From Anolis sagrei (lineage: Eukaryota > Chordata > Lepidosauria > Squamata > Anolidae): a stretch of DNA of 64,000 nucleotides. Positions 11,104 to 22,183 of the stretch are shown here, piece by piece (position 1 is the stretch's first letter; each line of letters begins with the position of its first letter). Position numbers and translations under genes: made by a program. The DNA is taken from positions 60,145,453 to 60,209,452 of the forward strand of contig NC_090021.1 of the NCBI RefSeq assembly GCF_037176765.1, read 5' to 3'. The notes beneath the pieces are model-generated. The model was not told the DNA's origin, did no database searches, and saw only the letters and a list, made by a program, of their open reading frames with translations.

Positions 11104-11844
11104 TTTTAATTCATGGTTTTTCATTTTCATGGGGGTCCTATGCCCCTATCCCCACTGTAAATATATTTTGGAAACTAAACTTGGAATATACATTACCTGA
11201 GCAAATTAGACTTTTCACTTTACTGGATGGGATATAAAATTATAGCACTGGGGATTGGGGGGGGGGGCATGCAGAAAACTTCATTTCACATTCAAAAAGT
11301 ATTGAATTTGAGGATGCATTGCAGATTTTTGCCATGCAATCACTCTGTCAGAGCAAACTTGCATTCCCTCCTGAACTCGCTTCCTTTTCTACAAAATTAA
11401 GAAAAGCAATCTAAAGACAAGCCTTAATTAGCATACTGAGGGCAGCTTATTATTTATGAGATGGAAATCAAGACCCTGGATGACTGAACTCATTATAGAC
11501 TGTTTGGAATAGTTCCCACCTAGTTCCTCCTCAGCACCCACACAGCAAGTAATTCAAACTGTAATTAATCCCCCGTCTTCCCAGACAATGAATGCATACT
11601 GCTGACAGGGATCTTTCCTGTTGCAACTGAATTGAGAAACCTGACAACATAAAAGTTGCATAGCAGCAAGTGCAACAGATGTCAAGCAAGGCAATAGCAG
11701 CACCTGCAATTCGTTTGAACCTGGCTCAAAATTTTGTGACAGGTTCAAACAATGTTGCATATGTCATTAATTCCCAGGAGGGATTCCTGTTTGGATTTTC
11801 AAGCAACCATTCCTTCCAGGAAGAAGAGCAATTGCAGTCATTGT
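11104..11844. other. No gene or named repeat seen
   Basis: Apart from a G11 run at about 11257, nothing is recognised. Confidence 0.4.
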
Positions 11845-11945
11845 GGCATTACAGAGACAAAAGGGACCTCAAGAGTTATTTATTCCAATTCCCTATAAAT
11901 GCAAGAAATTATAACTAAGGCATGCCTGAGAGATAGTTATCCATA
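11845..11945 (-). mobile_element. Old CR1 3' fragment
   Basis: ACAAAAGGGACCTCAAGAGT, then CCAATTCCCTATAAATGCA and AACTAAGGCATGCCTGA match the antisense tail of an older CR1 type (turtle/bird-like). It is strongly diverged. Confidence 0.55.
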
Positions 11946-12235
11946 ATCTTTTTTTTTTAAAACTACACTGGAAAAAAATCAGCGACATCCAAATCAGTTT
12001 AGTTCATGGTAACTTTGCCATCTTGTGTTTCCTCTATTCAAAGCAACCATTAAATATGATTTTTAGAAGCTTAAGTGAAAAAGAAAACATCTTTAAAGAT
12101 GGAGAATATACACACACACATACTGGTTTGTATTTATCTGGCATTTAGCCAACTAAAACTCAAGTAAGCAATAACAGCTGAGCATGCATAATAAAAACCA
12201 GCATGGATCAAACATAGGCAATATTAATTACCTGA

Positions 12236-13325
12236 AGAAGAAAATTAAATCAGTCAAGGTGTGCCTCTAAAGCAGACCTAAAAGGAGGAACAGTAAATAC
12301 ACCAAATCCTCAGGAACAGATTGCATCCCAACAAACCTTCTTCAAGCTAGAATCTGCTCTAGTTCTAACTAAAATCTTCCAAAAATTATGGAAGATGAAG
12401 CAGTGGCCCACAGATCTGAAACTCTCAATATAATACATTCCAAGCCCTTAGGAAGAGGATGCTGTGGATTGCAATTAGTACAGGGCCATTGTACTAATCT
12501 CTCATGCAAATGAAATTATACTCAAATTCTACAACAAAGACTTTTCATAACACACGGGGAGAGAAATGCCCGATCTCCAAGCTCGGTTCAGGAAAGGAAG
12601 AAACACTTGGGTTCATATTGCGAACATATGTTGTATAATAGTGCACATCCAAAAATTTCAGAAGAAAAACAGCCCAAGCATTATAGATTATAGCAAAGAC
12701 TTTGATTGTGTAGATCATGAAAAAGTATGGATTCCTCTAAAAGAAATGGGTTTACTGAAACATTTTATTGTCCTGTACTCAAGACAACAGCCTATTGTTA
12801 GGATGAAATACAGTTTTGAGAAATATAATGGTTACCAAATAGCAATAGGATCAGACAAGGCTGTATTTCATCATCCTATTTATTTGTACACAGGTAATTT
12901 GTACACTGAATATGTAAAGATTAGACTCAGAGGAAAGAGGTGTGACAACTGGAGGAAATTTTAAGATACATGGATGACACCATTCCACTAGCAGAAAATA
13001 ACAAAATTGGGAACAATTACTGAAGAAAGTGAAAGAAGGAAGTGCAAAGGGAGGTTTATAGGAGAGCAGGGCAAATCATGCCCACAGATGATTTAGATAA
13101 CCTTAAAGCATACAATGAAAACTTTTCCATACCTTTATTCAGTCATTAATCAGAATGGAGATTGCAGTCAAGAAATCAGAAGATGAGGGCTTGAAGGACA
13201 TCTGTGAATGAACTATACAAGGCCCTGACATGTAAAGAGCTATCACTAAATACTAAAGTTAGGTTTCCCCAATACCATCACATTTCCAATTTCTATGTAT
13301 GGTTGTGAAAGCTAGAGGGTGAATT
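12236..13325 (+). mobile_element. Old Bov-B (RTE) LINE fragment
   Basis: Conceptual translation, broken by many stops, follows the Bov-B reverse transcriptase: GTDCIPTNLL, LQARFRKGRNT, IIDYSKDFDCVDH (fingers/palm), then RYMDDTIP at about 12966 (catalytic motif YMDD where the family usually has YADD), and SMYGCESW at about 13295. Much more decayed than the copy at 58528, so an older insertion or lineage. Confidence 0.85.
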
Positions 13326-13647
13326 TTAAAATTATGAATTTATTATTGTTTCAAGTAGCTATTTGGGTGTATTATATATTCCAATGTTATGTATTAAGTT
13401 AGATTTATAAATATGGAGTAAAATTTATGTATTCTTGATTTTGATGAATAGTGGATCTCAACAACAAGCAGTGGTTCAGTTTATATAGTTAAAGCAGAGA
13501 AGTCAGATATTGACATTTGTAACCATTGGCTAGAAAGCTGGACATTATGTGTATTTCCTTTTCGCTTTTGTTAGATATATATGTTCTGGTTTAGTTTAGG
13601 TTGTTCTATATTTGAAGTTAGTGCAATTTTATCTGTGTTGTTTCTGC
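13326..13647. other. No gene or named repeat seen
   Basis: AT-rich sequence between the Bov-B and CR1 fragments. Confidence 0.4.
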
Positions 13648-14348
13648 TGATCCAGGGAAGCCATGCTACCCTTCTCTTCTGCCTTGGTCAGACCACACCT
13701 GGAATACTGTGTCCAATTCTGGGCACCGCTATTGAAGGGAGATGTTGACAGACTGGAATGTGTCCAGAGGAGGGCGACTAAAATGATCAAGGGTCTGGAG
13801 AACAAGTATTATGAGGAGCAGCTTAAAGAGCTGGGCATGTTTACCCTACAGAAGAGAAGGCTGAGATGGCTATGTATAAATATATGAGGAGAAGTCATAA
13901 GGAGGAGGGAGCAAGCTTATTTTCTACCGCCCTGGAGACTAGGGGCCCTTCCACACAGCTATATAACCCGGAATATCAAAATAGAAAATCCCACAATATC
14001 TGCTTTGAACTGGGTTATCCACATTGCCATATATTCCAGTTCAAAGCAGATCGTGTGGGATTTTATTCAGCTGCGTGGGCAGGGCCAAAGACACGGAGCA
14101 ATGGCTTCAAACTACAGGAAAGGAGATCCCACCTGAACATTAGGAAGAACTTCATAACAGTGAGAGCTGTTCAGCAGGGGAACTCTCTGCCCTGGAGTGT
14201 GCTGGAGGCTCCTTCTTTGGAGGCTTTTAAACAAAGGCTGGTTGGCCATCTGTCAGGGACGCTTTGAATGCAATTTTCCTGCTTCTTTGCAGGGGTTTGA
14301 AATGGATGGCCCATGAGGTCTCTTTCAACTCTATGATTCTATCATTCT
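13648..14348 (+). mobile_element. CR1 LINE 3' end, split by a MITE
   Basis: Encodes the CR1 C-terminus: [45 protein letters not shown], then after the insertion LNIRKNFITVRAVQQGNSLP and LEAFKQRLVGHLSG. It ends in GATTCTATCATTCTATG repeats, the CR1 3' terminus. 5'-truncated. Moderately diverged, with stops and frame changes. Confidence 0.92.
13943..14086. mobile_element. Palindromic MITE (GGGCCCTTCCACACAGC type) in CR1
   Basis: The 144-bp element is nearly a fold-back: GGGCCCTTCCACACAGC at the left against GCTGCGTGGGCAGGGCC at the right, with internal ATCTGCTTTGAACTGG and its complement. It sits between GGAGACTAG and GACACGGAGC of the CR1. Three extra bases at the right junction suggest a degraded 3-bp duplication, as in PIF/Harbinger. 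Same family as 49261 and 60021. Confidence 0.8.
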
Positions 14349-15241
14349 ATGCATCTATGTTGTTTTTATATATTCAAACTGCATCTGTGGGGAAGATCAT
14401 TACATTAAAAAAAAAACAAAGCCGATAGGAGGAACCAAACTCATTTGAAATTTGGTGCTAGAGTAGAGTTCTACAGAGGCTGTGGACTGCTAAAAAGCCA
14501 AATAAATGGGTCCTACGGGAAATGAAGTCTGAGAATGTTGTAGAAGTCAAAATGCCTAAAATGAGACCATCTTACTTTGGGCTGTTGATGACAGAGTGAC
14601 TTGGAAGTTTCTCATACATGGGGTCACTATAAATCAAAGTTATCAGTAACAAGAAAACTGCAAACCCCAGTATTTGATAGGATGCAGACATAACAGTTAA
14701 AGTGGAATCATAACACCATTACTGTGTAGTGTGACAGGGTCCTAGGTATGTTAACAAATAAATAGCCAGTACACTGTCATTTTCATCTTGTAAAGTGTAT
14801 ATAAATAACGCCTGGACTATGGAACTGCTGCTGGGTTTGTCTAGTTTTTAAAAAACTTTTTGATAAATTGCAGTTCAGCGTTGCTTTTGATTTTCCTGCT
14901 GTCATACTGCTATTCATCGTGTGAGGCTGATGTAGTATTTTTAGCTTACTGAAGGCATGTCATTGTCTTGCCTTATCAAGAGGGCTGCCTTGGGTCATTC
15001 GTACTTTGAGAATAACAATGACTCAGAGCAAAAGGTCACAACAATGAGGAGATGCTTGAGAAAAGACCTGCCAGGCTGTCTCTCCTGAGCCAACACATTC
15101 CAGAATACAGATGTAATCCTCCTCAGTTTATGCACGGCTGATATCGCCTCTGGTCCAATGCAAAACCACTCTAGAGAAAGCTTAATAATGGGAAGGAATG
15201 ATAAATTATTCCTGTTTTATGGGGTACAAGACATAAGAAAA
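14349..15241. other. Repeat-poor stretch with small MITE scrap
   Basis: A short scrap at about 14690-14740 (TAAAGTGGAATCATAACAC) resembles the MITE remnants at 17085 and 54990. Nothing else recognised. Confidence 0.35.
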
Positions 15242-15545
15242 AGGTGCAAATATGATGGGATGGGTTGTTGTAGGTTTTTCGGGCTGTATGGCCATGTTCT
15301 AGAAGCATTCTCTTCTGATGTTTTGCCTGCATCTATGGCAGACATCCTCAGAGGTAGTGAGGTCACAACCTCTGATGATGCCTCTGTAGCTGCAGGCAAA
15401 ATGTCAGGAGATAATGCTTCTAGAACATGGCCATACAGCCCGAAAAACCTACAACAACCCATCCCATCATATTTGCACCTAACGTCAGGAGATAATGCTT
15501 CTAGAACATGGCCATACAGCCCAAAAAACCTACAACATCCCAGTG
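15242..15545. mobile_element. Penelope-like terminal repeats in an inverted (hairpin) arrangement
   Basis: Two copies of the lizard Penelope terminal segment (GGGTTGTTGTAGG...CGGGCTGTATGGCC) face each other. 15242-15309 is the exact reverse complement of 15413-15480 over 68 bp, including about 19 bp of apparent flank (AGGTGCAAATATGATGGGA). The sequence between pairs only loosely. A third partial copy follows in direct repeat (15482-15540). Both strands carry open frames for this reason only. Confidence 0.8.
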
Positions 15546-16303
15546 ATACCAGGCATGAAAATCTTCGACAATACATGATGGGATGCATCTTGCATTCCAC
15601 ATCCTTACTCTTTATCTCATACTCCAGGTCATGAATTACTTATCCTTCCCTACAAATCTGTATTTCCTAGAATCATGGCTAACCTAAGGCATTTTTCTGC
15701 TTGAAGCAAAACTTCAAATCCTATTCATACCTACTAAATCAAGGTGTATAATACCTAAATGTAGACATGGTATTTTGTTATGTGGGCTACATAAGTACCA
15801 TTATAGTTCCTAAATGTATCTTATCAGGAAGCAGCCAGTGCAATCAAAGTGATCTGTTCTCCTGCCCACAATATTGGGAAGCAATTGACCGATAGTCCTA
15901 CCCATCTTTTGTACAAGCAATTCCCCTCATTAAGTGAACATTTGACAGGGATCTTGCTACTTATCACCTCAGAGTTTGCTCACAAGAGGGAGTCAGACCA
16001 TCCGTCAACTTTTTCTCAATTGACAAGGAAGCAGAACTCCAGTAATTGTAACAGCTACTTGCAGTTATGAAACCTGTGATGGGATTCACTGCATAGCACC
16101 GTATCTATGGTATTTACACACTTATAACTGCCCCCTCCCCAATAAGACTTCAGTCAATGTCCTTTTGTGTTATCCTCTCAAAATTCCCTGTAGTTCTTCT
16201 AGTTCCTTTTGGCTTTGTAGTACAGGGTTTTTTTTTTGGCTACATGGGACTTTTTTTGGATTTTATTTTGCCACGTTTGGTTTACTGTAATTCTTCAACT
16301 TTA

Positions 16304-16305
<2 letters not shown>
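15546..16305. other. No gene or named repeat seen
   Basis: Nothing recognised. Confidence 0.35.
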
Positions 16306-16337
<32 letters not shown>

Positions 16338-16338
16338 A
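16306..16338 (+). repeat. (GTT)n microsatellite
   Basis: About 11 units of the trinucleotide. Overlapping frames encode homopolymers and are artefacts. Confidence 0.95.
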
Positions 16339-16437
16339 TTTTGCCTGTCTTGTTTTTGAAGAGAATGGACTTTATCCCCCTTGAGCTTCTCACTATGCAG
16401 AAACCTATGCAGCACCTGCAATATCATTCGAATACAC

Positions 16438-16573
16438 CAGGCCTGCACAATCTGCAGCCCTCCAGATGTTTTGACCTCTAACATCCAGAAGCCCTAGTTA
16501 GCTGTTCCAATGGCCAGTTATTCTGGGAGCTAAAGCCCAAAACACCTGGAGGGCTGCAGGTTGTACAGACCTG
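16438..16573. mobile_element. hAT-type palindromic MITE
   Basis: CAGGCCTGCACAATCTGCAG at the left is inverted at the right (CTGCAGGTTGTACAGACCTG), with internal CCTCCAGATGTTTTGACC / AAACACCTGGAGGG arms. CAG...CTG ends fit hAT. The flanks GAATACAC / TAATAAAA are only a weak 8-bp duplication. Confidence 0.7.
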
Positions 16574-16579
16574 TAATAA

Positions 16580-16882
16580 AAGATAAAGGTTTCCCCTGAC
16601 ATTAAGTCTAGTCTGGGGTGGTGGTGCTCATCTCAATTTCTAAGCCGAAGAGCCACTGTTGTCCGTAGACACCTCCAAGGTCATGTGGCCAGCATGACTG
16701 CATGGAGCGCTGTTTCCTTCCCGCAGAAGCAGTACCTATTGATCTACTCACATTTGCATGGTTTTGAACCGCTAGGTTGGCAGAAGCTAGGGCTAACAGC
16801 AGGAGCTCACCCTGTTTGAACCACCAACTTTTCGATCAGCAAATTCAGCAGCTTGGTGGTTTAACCCACTGCACCAGGCCAC
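16580..16882 (-). mobile_element. tRNA-derived SINE (CTTTACC-tailed), reverse
   Basis: Reverse complement of the family at 454 and 3455: AAAGGTTTCCCCTGACATTA, AAGGTCATGTGGCCAGCATG, CATTTGCATGGTTTTGAACC and the head TTAACCCACTGCACCAGGCC at the right. No clear target duplication was found. Confidence 0.88.
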
Positions 16883-17084
16883 AATATTTCAACTTCTGCA
16901 AGATGACAGGAATAGTCTCCTCTCCTTTCTGTTCTGGCTAGCTCAGCATTTCACCATTATATCTGTTTGTCAAATAGCTTCTAGGAGGCCTGTATATGTT
17001 AATCAAAGCTTGATTTTGTGTACATTTATTCCAGTGATGTGTAAAAGAAGAAGGGTACATGCACATAGTGGATTTATGTTGGCC

Positions 17085-17186
17085 TCTATCACATGGCACA
17101 ATTATAACATCATGATTCCACTGAAACAGCTGTGGCTGCATCCTGTGTAATCCTGGGATTTGCAGTTCAGGAAGTGACTTTTAACC
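17085..17186. repeat. MITE remnant
   Basis: TAACATCATGATTCCACTGA and AATCCTGGGATTTGCAGTTC are typical of a dispersed lizard MITE also seen at 54990 and 61675. Edges uncertain. Confidence 0.45.
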
Positions 17187-17340
17187 CCCCCCCCCCTTCT
17201 ACACTGTCATATAATCCAGATTATCAAAGAAACTAATCCACATTATCTGCTTTGAACTGGATTATATGAGTCTACATTGCCATATAATCCAGTTCAAAGC
17301 AGATAATCTGGATTTTACATGGCATTATAGATGGAGTCTT
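17187..17340. mobile_element. Palindromic MITE (CTTCTACACTG type)
   Basis: CTTCTACACTGTCATATAAT at the left. The core has ATCTGCTTTGAACTGGATTA and its complement ATCCAGTTCAAAGCAGATAA. The right arm ends near GGCATTATAGATGGAG. Same family as 24091. It shares its core with the GGGCCCTTCCACACAG family. Confidence 0.75.
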
Positions 17341-18284
17341 AGAATTCTCAGTGCAAGTGCTTTAGTGCCTTATGAAACGACACTTTAATTTGCATTATAT
17401 TGTGTTGTTGGGACTTTTTTCTCATATTTGTTTGCATTTTAAGTGGATGATTTGTTTGCCAATGATTTGTTTGCCAATTGCCCATAGGATTATTTTTTTT
17501 TTTTGTTATTCCTCATTCCTTCTGTGTGTGAGTGTTTTGTGTATACACATATATTTTAGACTCAACACTTTTGGCAGGATCCACTTGTTCTGTTGGTTTA
17601 TGGTCAAGCCCCATAAACATTGATAGTGCTATAACACTACTACTCCTACTACCACCACCACAAATAATAATAATGCAGCCATGATCATTATAGCTAATCA
17701 TAGTGCTATAATGTAAAAGGGCAAATGTTCTTGAGTTTCAACTTACATATAAGATTTTCTCTGCATGTCTTTGTGTATAATTGTACAAAGTGGTTGATAA
17801 AAGCTGTAAGATTCCATTATGTGGTAGTACCTCATTATTCTTTCTTCTTTATTGCTTGAGGGTTCAAGAGATAACAATTGCCTAATGACTGGCATTGGAT
17901 TTGAGCACAGGCCTCTTAAAAAGAGATCTCTACCACTTGAGGCTGATCAGACTGAATTTACTACTAGACATTTTTTAAAAAACAGAACAATTTGCTATGC
18001 TGCCACTGGAGGAAAATAACAAAATTCACAAATGATTTTTTTTAATAGAACAAACCAAAACTCAACAAGAATGCAAGATTTAAAATTTCCAAAACCCTTC
18101 ATCAGGCAAAGTTATGCAAAAATGTCGAGTGTAAGAACTTGAAAAGTCCTCAAATCAAGCTAGATGTGATTGAGAAAGGGCTTTCAGTTAAACTCAGGCT
18201 CAAAATGGAGAGGCAGAGTGAATGAATCCCTCGTGCAGATGCAGGCATCTAGCTATATATACTAGAAGCATGTATATACCATAA
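17341..18284. other. No gene or named repeat seen
   Basis: Short CTA/CCA/ATA trinucleotide runs at about 17636-17675. No coding signal. Confidence 0.4.
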
Positions 18285-18440
18285 ATAAATGCAGTTTGAT
18301 GGCCGAATGCTATGTAATCATGGGAGTTTTGGCTTCACAAGGTCTTTAGCTTTCTCTGACAAATAGCGCTAGTTCCTCATCAAACTACAACTCCCATTAT
18401 TCCAGAGCATTGAGCCTTGGCTGTCAAACTACACTAATTG
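18285..18440. mobile_element. MITE-like inverted repeat
   Basis: GTTTGATGGCCGAATGCTAT at the left against AGCATTGAGCCTTGGCTGTC and CAAAC at the right, with CATGGGAGTTTTGG / CTACAACTCCCATT arms. Non-coding, family unnamed. Confidence 0.55.
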
Positions 18441-19425
18441 TAGATGCAACATAGGACAAATAATTAATGGTTAGTCTCTATGTCTGAAAACACAATTGTT
18501 ATAAACAGAAGTCTGCCTTGGAGGAAACACAGCAAAGAGAAGTAAACTAGTCTTTCAGCTGCTTTACACTACTCTCTCTCTTATCTTTGCAATTCCAAGC
18601 TCTAAGGCAAGTTATAGCCATGTTGATCCTACTATTGATTTATGTTGCCAGTCTGCATTACATGCAGGTTTGCCTGAAAAACTAGTGCAAATATTCCACG
18701 TGTTGGCTGGGCAAGGACTTCTTTCAATAAAAGAAAGCACTTGAAAGTCATATTTTTGGATAGCAGCCCACTTTATCAGATGCATGAATAACTTTTCATT
18801 AAAAATGCTACCTGGTTCCATTTATCTTTTGGTTTTTATTCTTTGATTAAATTAAAAGGCTTCACTATAGCTGTCATTGTGGTGCTACTGGAAACTCATG
18901 ACAGGACTGGTCAGGTCCCCAGAAAGTCTGGAAATGAGGAAAATCATAACTTTTACACAGTGGAAGAGCAAATTAATTTTCCACAATTTTCTGCATGTCA
19001 CCTCTGAATACTTCCCTTTCATAAATGCTAACTTTGTTAACGGCAGCTCTGTGGTGTATGATGCCTACACCAGCAAGTGCAATCTCCAGATCAGCCATCC
19101 TGAGCTGTGACTTTACACATGCACTCAAGGAAATTGCTTAGTTTCTACCGACTTGCCTGTACTGTTTCAGCATTTCATCTTGAAAATAATCTTCTCTATT
19201 TTCTGCTCTAAATAATTACATAGCATTCACTGATGTGCTGCATAGAACAGCACTGGTGGTTGCAAGGGCTTATTTGGCTGCAGTGGACAACAGCCAAAGG
19301 CTACTTTAGGATAATTGTTTATATATTTTGTAGCATTCTCTGAGATGACTTTAGTGATCAGTCTTAACAAAGAGACAAAATGGACTAAAAAGGGACATCA
19401 TTGGTTGAGTTAATCAAAAGCTAAC
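18441..19425. other. Repeat-poor stretch
   Basis: No recognised repeat. The 77-residue frame near 18877-19110 shows no recognisable family and I do not call it. Confidence 0.4.
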
Positions 19426-19561
19426 CAGGCACCCTCAAACAGTGGCCATCCAGCAGTTTGGGCCTTCAACTCCCAGGATTCTTGACAATTGAATGAGCTT
19501 GTTAGGGCTTCTGGGAATTGGAGGTCCAAACAGCTGGAAAGCTGCAGTTTGAGGACACCCG
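19426..19561. mobile_element. hAT-type palindromic MITE
   Basis: CAGGCACCCTCAAACAGTGG at the left against GCAGTTTGAGGACACCCG at the right. Inner arms CAACTCCCAGGATTC / CTGGGAATTGGAGG. Flanks AGCTAAC / AGTTAGAC are at best a degenerate duplication. Confidence 0.65.
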
Positions 19562-20587
19562 AGTTAGACTATGCAGCCTTTTCAGAATACTTGCACACAG
19601 ACAGAGTTTGTCTTCATTCACTGGATGTGAGTGAGATACAGAAGGACTACTCAAAATGGCATCCATGGACTGATGCTGGTCCCCAAACCATAGTTCCCAG
19701 GGAAGCAAAGGCAACCCCCCCCCCCCACCGGACAAATATTGTTAAGAAACCCCTGAGATATATATGCCAGATCTGATGTGAATGCACACAACAACAAGAC
19801 GTACAATAACTAATTCTTCCTGTATTTAAACTCCTGAAAAATTGTGGGAAAATTAGTTTGCTGACAAATACATGTATGTGCTCCTGGTACTGTTTTCCCT
19901 CTCCTGAATGTTCAACACCTTGGAGTATTTGAATATTGAGGAAGTGAATTCAAAAAATGCTCTAAAATCCATTTTGTAACTTGGAAACAGGTCACTGCTT
20001 ATTTTCTTTCCACCTCTGTAGGGGTTATTGAAATGGAAGCAAAATTACACTTCTTGCTATCTAAAAGTGACATGATAATTTAAACTTTTCCAATTACAAA
20101 AAGGAAATATTTTCATCTACATGTGTTCTGCTTCATCCCAGGAGATGATGTAAGGTCGCAAGCTTCCTACCTGTTGTCAACCACTATCCTAGCAATTGGC
20201 TGGCAAGCTCCCATGACATTTTCATATTAATTTAAGGCTAATCTTAACACATGACATATACGAATATTAGTATGGCATGAGAGATTTCGAGGCTAGTCAC
20301 ACATCACATCTCACCATCAATGACTTTGTGCCCGTCCCTGGAGAAGCCTTGCATTTAAATGCAACCTCAGAGCCGTGCAGGGTTGTGGTGACCTATTTAG
20401 GATCCAAATTACCTGCAAGGCATAGAGAGGCAGATTTCACCTGGGCTAAATGCGATATACTTTTGCTCTTCAGGTTTGGAAAGGCAAAATGTCCTTTGCC
20501 CAAGATAACACTGTAAAACATTTTAAACAAATAGAGCACTTAAAAAGATAAAAAGGTTAAGGCTGAACAAGTTTTTCTAAAACTTTT
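19562..20587. other. No gene or named repeat seen
   Basis: A C13 run lies at about 19716. The interval 20150-20520 is repeat-poor. The 79-residue frame there has no recognised family. Confidence 0.35.
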
Positions 20588-20820
20588 CCGCTGTGCTGCA
20601 GAAAAATCCTGTAGATCGAAAGGTCAGCAGTTTGATCCCTGGTCAGGGTGAGCACCCACCATTAGCCCCAGCTCATCTGCCGATGTAGCAGAAATGCGAG
20701 TAGATAAAATAGGTACTGCTTTTAGCGGGGAGGTAATAAAGGTGCCCTTAAGGACATTGCTCAGTCAGATGAAAGCTCCTTGGCGTGGAAGATGGAGTGA
20801 CAGCACACACACACACACAC
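20588..20820 (+). mobile_element. Diverged tRNA-derived SINE plus (CA)n
   Basis: ATCCTGTAGATCGAAAGGTC, B-box-like GTTTGATCCC, TTAGCCCCAGCTC, GAGTAGATAAAATAGGTACT and AGCTCCTTGGCGTGGAAGAT follow the order of the 454/3455 SINE family but are more diverged. It ends in a CA run. Confidence 0.65.
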
Positions 20821-20929
20821 TGAGAACAGTCAAGAACAGCCTCCAAGATGCTGGACATAAGATAGGAACAACTGCTTTTATCTCTGTTCGTGTTTGTCTG
20901 TCCTTGATAGGTGTATACTTATATAAAGT

Positions 20930-21036
20930 TTATGACTGGCATTGAATGTTTGTCATATGCATGTATTCTGTAAGCCGCTTTGAGGCCCTTTCGGGGTGAG
21001 AAGGGAAGTGTATCAATTCTGTAAATAAATAAAGCA
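20930..21036 (+). mobile_element. L2-type LINE 3' tail
   Basis: The consensus-like end TGTAAGCCGC.TTGAGGCCCTTTCGGGGTGA, then AAATAAATAAAG, is the 3' UTR end shared by the L2 copies at 29193, 45260, 55330 and 56920. Confidence 0.7.
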
Positions 21037-22183
21037 AATGAAAGCATCAAGAAAATAGCAAGGTGTAGTAAACAGACTAAGGATTTTATTGCATGAAGTC
21101 TCTATTCCATGGCAATTACACTATGATATGTAGCGGATACATACTAGGAAGAGTACTTTTTTACTCAAGAAGTTGCACCAATTTGACATGATAAATAATA
21201 ATAAATAACCAGTTTTAAAATCCATGGTCGTCCAATCATATTTCTGCATACCCTTGCAACCCTGCATGTTACACACATCTACTATTCTGTAATTATTATT
21301 TAGCAGTTTTGCAGTTCTGTCAATTAATAACAAAAAAGGGGGCAAATATTACTGTGACAAAACAGACAGCTAGTGGAATGGACCCATTGCACAAGGTAGG
21401 TGACAGGAAGGTTGTGCGCTTGTGAGCTATTGATGGATTTTACTTGTTAATAGCAGGGGATGGGTTAAGGAAACCAAGGCAGGATAAACAAGAGAGGCTC
21501 CTTGAAGGAAGGGTTACCTATTTCTCAGGTTTTCACTTCAATTGTTGGAGGATTTGATGTCCTAACACTTTGGTTTTTAAAGAGGCAGCTCTAAGCACGC
21601 AGCAACTGTAATGCACATATTTTGGTCAAATTTCAAAGAGTGCACTTTTTGCAGCTGTGCGTTACATTTGCCAGCAAAAATGTTTTTTTGTTTCAGGGTT
21701 CTGAAAATTGAGGTCCTCATTACATTCAGTGGTGCACTAGATTCAAGTAAAATGGGTATAATACCAATACTTGTTTGGATTTGCCTCTTTTCAGTGTGAT
21801 TTCATCTGTATTGCTATGGCAACTAATGAATGTGGCTTCATTTACAAATCTTGTGCAGCAACAACAACAGTTTGGTGTTTCAAGATATTTTCCAGCCTTG
21901 CTCAGGATGGTTCAGCTGCTTCGCATGATCATATGGAAAACGTATAAATCCTTAACGTGTAGCCATCCAGTGTGTTTACCTGTCAGCTCCAACAGTGGAA
22001 AATGAGAGTTTTAGCTAATGTAACCATGCACAAAAGCTAAACTGTAGGCACATATGAAAAGTTACATTTCCCCTCAATTTCATTGTCAAAATACACATGG
22101 TGTTGATTGTTACACCTAAAATAAATGCTCACTATGTGTTTTGCTATGTAGATTTGTGAAAAATATTGGTCATTGTGACTATA
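21037..22183. other. Repeat-poor stretch
   Basis: No recognised repeat or exon. Confidence 0.4.

Noticed and set aside
15158-15634. 158-codon (plus) and 127-codon (minus) frames
   Set aside because: Both arise from the inverted Penelope ends, which is why the same peptide words appear on the two strands.
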